A DNA stretch of 64,000 nt. Source: Paludibaculum fermentans. GTDB lineage: Bacteria > Acidobacteriota > Terriglobia > Bryobacterales > Bryobacteraceae. How positions within the stretch are numbered: the first letter of the stretch is position 1; each line of letters starts with the position of its first letter. Shown here one piece after another: positions 45,445 to 53,069 of the stretch. Where the stretch lies: the NCBI RefSeq assembly GCF_015277775.1, contig NZ_CP063849.1, forward strand, positions 7,951,501 through 8,015,500, in the 5' to 3' direction. The notes below the pieces were generated by a model that searched no databases, had not been told where the DNA came from, and saw nothing but the letters and a program-made list of their open reading frames with translations. The translations under genes and the position numbers were made by a program.

Positions 45445-46818
45445 ATGTCCAGAGAATACAGCACCATCGCTAGAAGTGTGCCCCGGGTTGAGACACGCTT
45501 TCGCAGAATCATCACGGAGTTCCCGGTTCCGGAATCGCTACCCGTCCTGGAGCGGCTGCATGAGTATGAACCCGTGGCCATGCGCGGCCAGCCGCCCGTG
45601 GTCTGGGACCATGCCGAAGGCTTCCAGGTTTACGATGCCTGGGGCAACCAGTGGATTGACTGGTCCTCGGGCGTCCTGATCGCCAACGCGGGCCATGCCC
45701 GTCCCGAGATCGTGGATGCGGTCGTGCGGCAGGCATCCTCCCATCTGCTCACCAACTACTGCTTCCCCAGCGCAAGCCGGGCTCGCCTGGTGGAGACTCT
45801 CGCGCAAGTACTGCCCGCCCCTTTGAAGAAGGTCTTCCTGCTGACGACCGGGTCCGAGGCCGTCGAATGCGCCATCAAGCTGTGCCGTACCTACGGACGC
45901 AGCAAGGGTGGCGGGCGGAAGAGTGTCATTGTCTCGTTCGACAAGGCGTTCCACGGCCGCACGCTGGGCGCGCAGCAGGCCGGCGGCATCCCGGTGCTAA
46001 AGGAGTGGATCGGTCACCTCGATCCGGGGTTTGTGCAGGTTCCCTTTCCTGACGGATTTCGCACGGAGGACAGCTCCTTTGCGGGCTTCACCCAGGCGCT
46101 CGAAGCAAACGGAGTGGCGCCACGCGATGTCGCCGGCGTGCTGATGGAGACCTACCAGGGCGGCTCCGCGTGCTTCGCGCCCCCTGAATACATGCAGTCG
46201 CTGCGGCGCTGGTGCACGGAACACGACGCGCTGCTGGTATGCGATGAAGTGCAGGCGGGCTTCGGGCGGACCGGGCGGCTGTGGGGCTTCGAGCATTACG
46301 GAATTGTCCCGGACCTGGCTCTGTTTGGAAAGGGCATCTCGAGTTCACTGCCCATCTCGGCCGTGGCCGGACGGCCGGACGTGCTGGACCTGCCGGCCGC
46401 GGGCAGCATGACCTCCACCCACACAGGCAACCCGCTTTGCTGTGCGGCTGCGCTCGCGTCCCTCGAATTGGTCCTCCGGGAAGATCTGGCGGGCAATGCG
46501 ATGAGGATGGGCGCGATTCTGCACGGAAAGCTGCAAGCCCTGCAGGCTCGGTTCCCGCAGATCGGACAGATTGCCGGGAAGGGCCTGGTCGCCGGCGTCG
46601 CCTGCGTTCACCCGGGCACGAAGGAGCCAGACGGCGACTTTGCCTGGAACGTGGTGGAGCGCTGTGTCGAGCAAGGCGTGCTGATGTTCAGCCCCGTCGG
46701 CTTCGGCGGTGCGACGGTCAAGATCTCCCCGCCGCTCGTCATCCACGAGGAGGCGCTGCTGGAGGGACTCACCGTGCTGGAAGGGGTGTTCTCCGAGCTC
46801 TCCAGCCGCACTGAATGA
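45445..46818 (+). CDS. Class III PLP-dependent aminotransferase
   Basis: 457 residues. Class III marks: LTTGSEAVECAIKLCRTYG (PLP phosphate site), DKAFHGRTLGAQQAGG, AGVLMETYQGG, VCDEVQAGFGRTGRLWGFE, and LALFGKGISSSLPISAVAG (catalytic Lys in FGKG). It resembles 4-aminobutyrate and 2,2-dialkylglycine type enzymes. Substrate unknown. It is the last gene of the utilisation locus, 18 bases after the Gfo/Idh gene. An aminotransferase is unusual in a purely sugar pathway and suggests an amino-sugar or amino-acid-linked substrate. Confidence 0.85.
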   Translation: MSREYSTIARSVPRVETRFRRIITEFPVPESLPVLERLHEYEPVAMRGQPPVVWDHAEGFQVYDAWGNQWIDWSSGVLIANAGHARPEIVDAVVRQASSHLLTNYCFPSASRARLVETLAQVLPAPLKKVFLLTTGSEAVECAIKLCRTYGRSKGGGRKSVIVSFDKAFHGRTLGAQQAGGIPVLKEWIGHLDPGFVQVPFPDGFRTEDSSFAGFTQALEANGVAPRDVAGVLMETYQGGSACFAPPEYMQSLRRWCTEHDALLVCDEVQAGFGRTGRLWGFEHYGIVPDLALFGKGISSSLPISAVAGRPDVLDLPAAGSMTSTHTGNPLCCAAALASLELVLREDLAGNAMRMGAILHGKLQALQARFPQIGQIAGKGLVAGVACVHPGTKEPDGDFAWNVVERCVEQGVLMFSPVGFGGATVKISPPLVIHEEALLEGLTVLEGVFSELSSRTE

Positions 46819-46837
46819 AGACCCGTCGAAGATTTCC

Positions 46838-46866
46838 GGGGCCGCTGCTGGAGACGCCGCGGCCCC
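46838..46866. terminator. Perfect 8-bp GC stem-loop between the aminotransferase gene and the tRNA
   Basis: GGGGCCGC (46838-46845), a 13-base loop, then GCGGCCCC (46859-46866). It lies 19 bases past the aminotransferase stop and could end that transcript, although no T-run follows. The next bases (TATATT at 46873-46878) fit a -10 for the tRNA, with a weak TGGAGA -35 at 46849-46854 and an 18-base spacer, so the tRNA may have its own promoter overlapping this hairpin. Confidence 0.5.
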
Positions 46867-46903
46867 CAATGCTATATTGAGAGTCGGCCCTGCCTACACT
46901 TCA

Positions 46904-46992
46904 GCCGGAGTGGCGGAACTGGCAGACGCACGGGACTCAAAATCCCGCGACCTTTACTGGTCATGTGGGTTCGACCCCCACCTCCGGCACCA
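46904..46992 (+). tRNA. tRNA-Leu (anticodon CAA)
   Basis: Acceptor GCCGGAG pairs with CTCCGGC, and discriminator A plus an encoded CCA end the gene at 46992. Anticodon arm CGGGA-CTCAAAA-TCCCG gives anticodon CAA, reading UUG. A long variable arm (from about 46950, ACCTTTACTGGT) and T-arm GTGGGTTCGACCCCCAC are present, as expected for a class II leucine tRNA of 89 bases. No intron. Confidence 0.95.
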
Positions 46993-47020
46993 CCGCCCAG
47001 CCAATCGTGTACCCGCCCGG

Positions 47021-47506
47021 CTAGTCAAACTCCAGCGGTTTCGCCAGCTCCGGCATTGTCAGCGCCCAGTGGGTGTGGATGATCTTCCACTGGCCGTTCT
47101 TCCGCCGGTAGACCTCGGTCGTGTTCCAGCGCGTGATATGCCCTTTGACGTGGCTGGCGAAGTTGAAGGTCAGCACGCCCATGTCGCCCGAGACGATCAC
47201 CCTGGGATTGATCATCTCCCAGCTATCAACCTGTACTTTCCCCTGCGACTTGCTATAGAGCGCGCGCAGCGCGGGCAGCCCAACCAACCGGGTCTCGAGA
47301 AACGGATCGAAGTAATCGACCTCCGGATCCGATGCCTCCAGGAATCCGTCCAGGTCGCCCTTCGCCCAGCGGTCGAAGGCGGCGCGCTCCACGGCCAGGA
47401 TCGCCTGTGCATCCTTGTCTGCCTGCGTGGCGGGTGCGCCGGAACCGCCGCCATCACCGGCCTCGGCGCAGATGAAGAGCAAAGGGAGCATTGCAAATCG
47501 AGTCAT
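47021..47506 (-). CDS. Exported NTF2-like (SnoaL/DUF4440) protein
   Basis: 161 residues from the ATG at 47506 (GGAG 8 bases upstream). A signal peptide MTRFAMLPLLFICAEAG precedes the NTF2-like cone: FDRWAKGDLDGFLEASDPEVDYFDPF, GLPALRALY, VLTFNFASHVKGHI, RRKNGQWKIIHTHWAL. Such folds bind or isomerise small ligands. It is downstream of an ECF sigma factor (gap 59 bases), and fused SnoaL domains regulate ECF41 sigma factors, so a sensor or regulator role is possible, though this one is exported. It sits tail to tail with the tRNA. Confidence 0.75.
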   Translation of the reverse strand: MTRFAMLPLLFICAEAGDGGGSGAPATQADKDAQAILAVERAAFDRWAKGDLDGFLEASDPEVDYFDPFLETRLVGLPALRALYSKSQGKVQVDSWEMINPRVIVSGDMGVLTFNFASHVKGHITRWNTTEVYRRKNGQWKIIHTHWALTMPELAKPLEFD

Positions 47507-47565
47507 AGAAAGTTCTCCATACCTGTTGTGACTCCAGCCGGAGCGGCAGTGTGACAATCCGGCGT

Positions 47566-48438
47566 TCAATTCGGCGGATCCAGCGAGACGCTGGCCAGAG
47601 CCCGGCGCACCAACTCCCGCGGCGGCTCGACGAACGGTTGATCCTGATACAGCGCGGCATACAGGCGGTCTGAAGCCTCAATCAGCTCACCGCCCCGGCT
47701 GGAGGCCACCTCGCGCACCTTGCGGAGATGCCCGGTCGCGAACTGCAGCTTGTCCGGTTTCAGGTAGCCGCGCTCCATGAAGCCCCGTATCTTCTTCGGG
47801 CAGCGGCACGGATTTGATTCCTTGACCAGTCCGCATTTGCCATCCAGGAACGTGTAGAGATCCCGCCTGGCGCGTGCCAGGATCTGGCGGAAGTTGGCCG
47901 GCGTGATGCCCACCACCTCGGCACCGACTGAATCGCTCACCCCAAAGATTTCGCCCAGCGTGTACACCAGCCGCTGGCGCCCGTCCAGGCACAACAGCAT
48001 CGCCGCCGTACACGACATCTTGGCTTCTTCAATCAGGATCTCCACCGGAACCGGCACGGTCCGTGGATCGGGAATTTCGGACAGTCCTACGGCGTCCAGA
48101 TCTCCAGCGAACCATTCGAATGAGTAACAGGGGTCGGCTGCGGCCCACTTCTTCTTGAAGCTGAGAATGTGGTTCGTGGCCAACCGGTAGAGCCATGTGC
48201 GGAACTTGCTCTCCCCGTGGAAGGTGTGGATACCCCGCACCACCCGCATCAGGATCTCCTGCGTTGCGTCTTCCGCATTCTCCGCAGAGTACAGCATTCG
48301 CACCGCGATATTGTAGATCCAGGGTTGGTGGCGTATCACCAACTCCTCCAGCGACTGCCGGTCGCCGGTCTGCGCTCGCGCTACCAGTTCACGGTCTGCA
48401 TCTTCCAAGTAATCGTCAGAAAGAGGCCTGGATATCAC
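47566..48438 (-). CDS. ECF-type sigma factor with cysteine-rich C-terminal extension
   Basis: 290 residues from a GTG. Region 2 is ELVIRHQPWIYNIAVRMLYSAENAEDATQEILMRV and FRTWLYRLATNHIL. Region 4 (DGRQRLVYTLGEIFGVSDSVGAEVVGI) has the HTH at SVGAEVVGITPANFRQIL. About 90 residues of extension hold DGKCGLVKESNPCRCPKK and a helical remainder, with at least six Cys in the whole protein (also DPCYSF, MSCTAAMLLC). Clustered Cys suggest zinc or a redox switch. There is no anti-sigma factor; the neighbour downstream is the NTF2-like protein. An imperfect palindrome (48428-48447) overlaps the GTG start. Confidence 0.8.
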   Translation of the reverse strand: MISRPLSDDYLEDADRELVARAQTGDRQSLEELVIRHQPWIYNIAVRMLYSAENAEDATQEILMRVVRGIHTFHGESKFRTWLYRLATNHILSFKKKWAAADPCYSFEWFAGDLDAVGLSEIPDPRTVPVPVEILIEEAKMSCTAAMLLCLDGRQRLVYTLGEIFGVSDSVGAEVVGITPANFRQILARARRDLYTFLDGKCGLVKESNPCRCPKKIRGFMERGYLKPDKLQFATGHLRKVREVASSRGGELIEASDRLYAALYQDQPFVEPPRELVRRALASVSLDPPN

Positions 48439-48516
48439 GTTATCCAGACTTTAGCACGAGGTGCCTGGAGGTGGAGATGGCCGCGCCACTCCACCCAGGA
48501 TGAGGCTATTGCCTGG

Positions 48517-50535
48517 TTACTCTCCCGCCGGCGGCAGCGGCAGAAACTTCGTGGTCGCCTTCGCGCTCCAACGGGCTCCTGTCGCCGGTGAGAAACCGCT
48601 CAGCTCGATGTAGCGGTCCGCCTGCGAGGGTTGCAGATTCGCCTTGATCGTCGCCTGAATTGACCCGTTCGCGGCCAGGTCCGTGCTGCCCAGCAGGTCC
48701 TTGATGTGGTCCGAGTAGATCACCCCATCGATCTTCAGGGAACTGATCCGCACGGCGAAGCCGGCTTTCTCCTCCACCTTCAACTGGAACTCGAAGTTCG
48801 TTCCGTCCCGGCCCGGGGTATGCGCCACCACCGGATTCGGCAGCACGGCGGCGGTCACCACCGGCTTGCGCGAGGTTACGGTCACCGTGGCGGCGACAGA
48901 TACCGGAGTCACCGGCAGCGAGGCCACTGTCACCGGGCCCATCGCCACCGTGGCGGTTGTGCTGAAGGTCCCGGGCACGGGCAGAGCCGGCGGAGCCGCC
49001 ATGAACTCCACCGTCACCGGCTGATCCGCGCTCACAGTGCCCGTCCACACCGAGGGTGTCAGCCACGGAGCACCCGTGCTGATCTGGAATCCACGTGGCG
49101 TCGCTGAATCCGTCGTGATCACAACAGATTGCCGCGACGGCTCCTGGGCTACACCGTCCGCCACCGCGAAGCTCAGTTTCGCTTTGCTGGCCTTCAACGC
49201 CGGCGCCGGCACTTCCTCCAGAAACTCCCGGATCGTCGGGTAGATCAGCGAGAACTTGCCATACGCCGAGGCGCCTGGGATATCGCAGTAGCTGCCGCCA
49301 TCGGCTGGGATCAAGCCATACGACAGGACGCCCACTACCTGCTGGTTTTCGTTTAGTAGCGGTGAGCCCGATGAACCCTGCTGAACCCGGCCGCCCGTCT
49401 CGGCGAACTGCAGGAAATTGTCTAAGGGGAACAACTGGCTGTCCAAGTACATCGCCCCCTTCTGATCCGAGTCGCGCGTACCGAACGCAATCCGCTTCCA
49501 ATTGTTCGGCGGCGGCCCCGGGTGATGGATCGCCGTTACCTTTGAGCCGACGGCCGGATCCGTGGCGCTCCATCCCAGGAGATACGCGCCGGCTGGGGCT
49601 TTGGGCAGCTGAATCAGGGTAAAGTCCCCGCCGATGGCGGCATAGCTCAGGAGCATCGTCCCGCCGCTGATTTGAGTCGACGCCGCCCGGTCCGGCACCG
49701 GAGCCTCGCACTTGGAAGTCTGATAGTTCCAGTAGGTCACCATCGACCGGACTTCGGTCTCCGTGCTCATGCAATGGTTCGCCGTCAGGAACAGCGGCGC
49801 AAAGGCCGACCTCTTCGAGTTGACCAGTTCGCCCGAGCAGATGTAGACTCCGCCGTCGTCGGCCACAAAGTCCAGATTCGCCACGGCTTTTGCGGCATTC
49901 GAGAACTCCGAGTAGCACGAAACATCCAGTTGGCAGTACATCGGATCGTCGCTGCTCGCCGCCATGGGCCATTGGTGCGACACACGGTCAATGCGGAATG
50001 CCGGCTGGTCGTCCTGTTCGCCCACCCATTCCACCTGCAGTTCCGCCCCTTCGGCCGGATCCGACCAGAAGTCGCCGTCCCCGTAAGGACCTTTCCCTGT
50101 ATAAGGACCCCCTGCGACCGTTCCATCCCCCCGCCGCAGCCACACCTCGCCCTGTCCGGCGTCAAAGTTCGCGAAATGCACACGCAACTTCACCGCGCCG
50201 GCCGACTCCACCAGCAACCGGCCATCCTGCCTGCCGTCGGCGAGTACCGTCCAGTCCAGTTTCGCCGGATCCAGGCCGTCCACGGCCCGCACTACGCCGG
50301 ATTGGCGCGCAAATCCGCGTGGCTTCAGCGCCTGCTCCTTGGCTGAAAGGATGTTCAACCGCAACGCACTGCGCTCCGCCGGAGGCGCCGCCAAAGCAGC
50401 CGGAGCCGCCGCCGCCTGGGCCTGGCGTGTCCCGCCGGCCTTCTCGGACACCGGGGCGCCCGGCATACTCTGCCCGCAAAGCAGGGAGGCCGTTCCGCAT
50501 GCAACAGACATCAGGGCAAAATGGAAAACCCGCAT
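48517..50535 (-). CDS. Secreted trypsin-like serine protease (lysyl-endopeptidase-like)
   Basis: 672 residues with a signal peptide (MRVFHFALMSVACGTASLLC), an Ala-rich propeptide, and a pro-domain-like region (residues 65-190). The catalytic part has FLTANHCMS (His), GGDFTLIQLP (Asp) and QGSSGSPLLNENQ (Ser, about residue 385), the order of LysC/achromolysin-type S1 proteases. Several Cys (YCQLDVSC, CSGELV, KCEAPV) fit disulfides. The last 200 residues are Ig-like or Pro/Val-rich beta domains (SVAATVTVTSRKPVVTAAV) probably for secretion or binding. Single-gene unit. Confidence 0.82.
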   Translation of the reverse strand: MRVFHFALMSVACGTASLLCGQSMPGAPVSEKAGGTRQAQAAAAPAALAAPPAERSALRLNILSAKEQALKPRGFARQSGVVRAVDGLDPAKLDWTVLADGRQDGRLLVESAGAVKLRVHFANFDAGQGEVWLRRGDGTVAGGPYTGKGPYGDGDFWSDPAEGAELQVEWVGEQDDQPAFRIDRVSHQWPMAASSDDPMYCQLDVSCYSEFSNAAKAVANLDFVADDGGVYICSGELVNSKRSAFAPLFLTANHCMSTETEVRSMVTYWNYQTSKCEAPVPDRAASTQISGGTMLLSYAAIGGDFTLIQLPKAPAGAYLLGWSATDPAVGSKVTAIHHPGPPPNNWKRIAFGTRDSDQKGAMYLDSQLFPLDNFLQFAETGGRVQQGSSGSPLLNENQQVVGVLSYGLIPADGGSYCDIPGASAYGKFSLIYPTIREFLEEVPAPALKASKAKLSFAVADGVAQEPSRQSVVITTDSATPRGFQISTGAPWLTPSVWTGTVSADQPVTVEFMAAPPALPVPGTFSTTATVAMGPVTVASLPVTPVSVAATVTVTSRKPVVTAAVLPNPVVAHTPGRDGTNFEFQLKVEEKAGFAVRISSLKIDGVIYSDHIKDLLGSTDLAANGSIQATIKANLQPSQADRYIELSGFSPATGARWSAKATTKFLPLPPAGE

Positions 50536-50663
50536 GTCTGTCCATCGACCAGACCCGGCCTGTGCTCCACGGACGCCGATACAATTCCAGCCCGGATCAG
50601 GTGTTTGCCTGAGGCGCCAGGGACGCCCTACCCTGCCGGGCGCGCCCTGGCGTCACAAATCGG

Positions 50664-51197
50664 TTACTTCACTCTTCTGGCCAGAAACTCGCCCTCCAGC
50701 CGCCAGGTCTCTCCATCAGGCTGTAGCGCCTCCCCCAGCCAGTGGAAGGACTCCTGCGTGATCTCTGTAAACCGCCAGCGCGTCACCGTACCATCCGGCC
50801 GGATCCCGAACTGCACCACGTCCCGGCCGCTCCGCCGCCCAATCTGCTCCTGGAAGTGATCCTGCATCGGATTCTTCCACGAGATGCGCCACGCCTGGAT
50901 GGAAGCGTCCCACACCCGCAGCGTTGTCCCGTACATGTTGTTCACCCGGTCCGCTGAGGCCCGCTCACCCGGGCCCGGCATGATCCACACATCCTGGATG
51001 GCCCGCCCCTCCAGCACCCACCCGAAGTGCGCTTCGCCTGGAATGGACACGGGCACGCCTCGGTAGTGCCGACATTCCAGGTTCCAACTGCCCACCAGCC
51101 ACCCGTAGGCATCGGCCTCCTCGGGGATCTCGGGCGACCGGCCTTGCGCACGCAACAGACTCAGGAAGTTGTTTCCCCGTTCGACTGCCGTTGTCAT
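50664..51197 (-). CDS. DUF1579/lipocalin-like protein
   Basis: 177 residues. It opens with a short helix then YGWLVGSWNLECRHYRGVP, GEAHFGWVLEGRAIQDVWIM, YGTTLRVWDASIQAWRISW, RWRFTEITQESFHWLGEA. The pattern of alternating beta strands with the W-L-x-G-x-W start is like DUF1579 calycin proteins. No catalytic residues. It is downstream of the DinB gene by 9 bases and read in the same direction, so probably an operon. Confidence 0.7.
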   Translation of the reverse strand: MTTAVERGNNFLSLLRAQGRSPEIPEEADAYGWLVGSWNLECRHYRGVPVSIPGEAHFGWVLEGRAIQDVWIMPGPGERASADRVNNMYGTTLRVWDASIQAWRISWKNPMQDHFQEQIGRRSGRDVVQFGIRPDGTVTRWRFTEITQESFHWLGEALQPDGETWRLEGEFLARRVK

Positions 51198-51206
51198 AGG
51201 TGCCTG

Positions 51207-51659
51207 CTAACTCCGCGATGCGGGTGGCACCACTCCGGCCAGCCGCGCATACACCGCCAATTGTCCATAGTGCTCGCAGATATGCTCGACGATCCCCTGG
51301 GCCTGGGCCGCCTTTTCCGCATCCAGGCCACCATTCAGGTCACGCAGCGCCGCCACCGCGTCACTCGTGCTCTCCGTCAGGCCTCGGATCGCCAGCGTCT
51401 TTGTCCCGTACTGAGACTTCGGCAGCTCATTCGCCGATCCGTCTGCCTTCTTGCCCCGGACCGTCTCCGCCAGGTAGAGATTCCAAAACGCCACGTGACG
51501 CAGCACGTCTCCAAACGTACGAGTCCCAGCGGCCGGCACGGTCTCGAATTTGCCTTCCGGATACTCCCGGGCCAACGCGGCCAGCTTCTCTCCTGACTCG
51601 GCCAACCGGTTGGTCAGTATCACGGCAATCGCCTGTTTTTCGGTGTTTTTGGCTGTCAT
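51207..51659 (-). CDS. DinB-family protein
   Basis: 150 residues from the ATG at 51659. Four-helix DinB fold with metal-type His: VLRHVAFWNLYL (first His) and HICEHYGQLAVYARL (HxxxH plus Q). DinB/YfiT proteins are nickel- or zinc-binding thiol-dependent S-transferases, for example bacillithiol transferases. That connects to bshC in this window, though only by inference. It is divergent from the AraC gene across 34 bases and first in a two-gene operon. Confidence 0.78.
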   Translation of the reverse strand: MTAKNTEKQAIAVILTNRLAESGEKLAALAREYPEGKFETVPAAGTRTFGDVLRHVAFWNLYLAETVRGKKADGSANELPKSQYGTKTLAIRGLTESTSDAVAALRDLNGGLDAEKAAQAQGIVEHICEHYGQLAVYARLAGVVPPASRS

Positions 51660-51693
51660 ACTAGTGTTGTAAGGCGGCAGAGGGAGCCGGATC

Positions 51694-52551
51694 TTGGCGA
51701 AAATTGCGGTGAAATCCAATCCCGGTGTCACCCCACCCCAGGCGCAGGTGCTGGCCCGCGGCGACGGCTGGTCTGTCTCCGAAGTCGTCTGCACGCTCGG
51801 CCCGCGCGACCGCCCCTTCGAGGAGCGCCACTCGTCCGTCTCCATCGCGATCGTCGCTGCCGGCAGCTTCCTCTATCGCTCCCACGCGGGCCGCGAACTG
51901 CTGACCCCTGGATCGTTAATGCTCGGCAGCGCGGAACGCAGTTTCGAGTGCAGTCACGAACACGGCACAGGCGACCGCTGCATCTCGTTCTCTTATTCGC
52001 CCGATCGCTTCGACCGTCTCGACGCCGCACCGCGGTTCCGGGCCATGCGCCTGCCTCCGGTCCGTCCACTCTCCCCGCTCATCGCCCAGGCCTCCGCCGT
52101 TCTCGCCGGAGCCGCTGGCCCTTCCTGGGAAGAACTCGGGGTCGAACTCGCGGCCCGCGCCGTCCAGTTGGATCGTGGCCAGTCCGGTCCGCCCGCCAGC
52201 GCCGGGCCGGGCGCGATCGCGCGAGTGGCCCGCGTCCTCCGGACCATGGAAAGCGACCCCGGCGCGCCGCACCACCTCACCACCCTGGCCGGAGAGGCGC
52301 GGCTGAGCCCGTTCCACTTCCTGAGAACTTTTCAGGAGGTCACAGGAGTGACTCCCCACCAGTTCGTGCTCCGGCAGCGCCTGCGCCGTGCGGCCCTCCG
52401 CCTCAGCACCGAGCCCGCCAAGGTCGTCGACATCGCCCTCGAATGCGGCTTCGGCGACGTCTCGAACTTCAATCGCAACTTCCGGGCCGAGTTCGGGCTC
52501 AGCCCCCGGGCCTGGCGCAAGTTCGGCCGCACGGTCTCTCGAACTGCCTGA
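51694..52551 (+). CDS. AraC-family transcriptional regulator
   Basis: 285 residues from a TTG with AGAGGGAG upstream. The N-terminal 130 residues (SVSEVVCTLGPRDRPFEERH, PGSLMLGSAERSFEC) look like a cupin-type sensor. Two HTH motifs at the C-terminus: LTTLAGEARLSPFHFLRTFQ and KVVDIALECGFGDVSNFNRN, then FRAEFGLSPRAWRKF. It is divergent from the DinB gene with only 34 bases between starts, so likely regulates DinB and itself from a shared operator. Confidence 0.85.
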   Translation: MAKIAVKSNPGVTPPQAQVLARGDGWSVSEVVCTLGPRDRPFEERHSSVSIAIVAAGSFLYRSHAGRELLTPGSLMLGSAERSFECSHEHGTGDRCISFSYSPDRFDRLDAAPRFRAMRLPPVRPLSPLIAQASAVLAGAAGPSWEELGVELAARAVQLDRGQSGPPASAGPGAIARVARVLRTMESDPGAPHHLTTLAGEARLSPFHFLRTFQEVTGVTPHQFVLRQRLRRAALRLSTEPAKVVDIALECGFGDVSNFNRNFRAEFGLSPRAWRKFGRTVSRTA

Positions 52552-52572
52552 CAGTTTGGAGGCTGTGCCGGC

Positions 52573-52833
52573 CTATCGTTTCCGGAATGCCGCGGTCAAT
52601 AGGGCAAACAGGCAGAGCGGGAGGCCGGCCGCCAGGCACAGGATGGCACCCAGCAACGGTATGGAGAACAGCAGGTTGTTCGCAATCGCGCCCACTCCGC
52701 CATTGGGGTCGCGGTTCAAATTCGCTATTGCCCAGATCAGGAGAATGGAGCCCGGGACCACCAGGTACAGCCCGACGCGGAACAGCACCGATTCGCGGAA
52801 GGCCGCCAGAAGCCGTTGACGCACAGTACGCAA
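52573..52833 (-). CDS. Small two-helix membrane protein, unknown
   Basis: 86 residues from a TTG (GAGGG 4 bases upstream; a GTG at 52824 is the alternative). Two hydrophobic helices (RVGLYLVVPGSILLIWAI and LLGAILCLAAGLPLCLFALL) and a basic C-terminus. Not recognised as a family. It is tail to tail with araC (22 bases). Confidence 0.5.
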   Translation of the reverse strand: MRTVRQRLLAAFRESVLFRVGLYLVVPGSILLIWAIANLNRDPNGGVGAIANNLLFSIPLLGAILCLAAGLPLCLFALLTAAFRKR

Positions 52834-53069
52834 TACCCTCCTGGCCTCCGAGTTTACCGAGGTTGGCCCGGATCGAGCATCCTGCTCCGCCCCTGTCAGC
52901 GGTAGATCCGAATTATACGTATCCGCGACGGCCTTCCATTGCCCTTTGAGCTGCTACTTTCAGACCTCCAGCAGCCTACTGTTCAGCAACGGACACGTCA
53001 TGGAGAGGACCTCCCAGTCTGGCCGATCATCCTACCATGACGTGCTCGCCTCACGCCGTTCGCGCGGCC

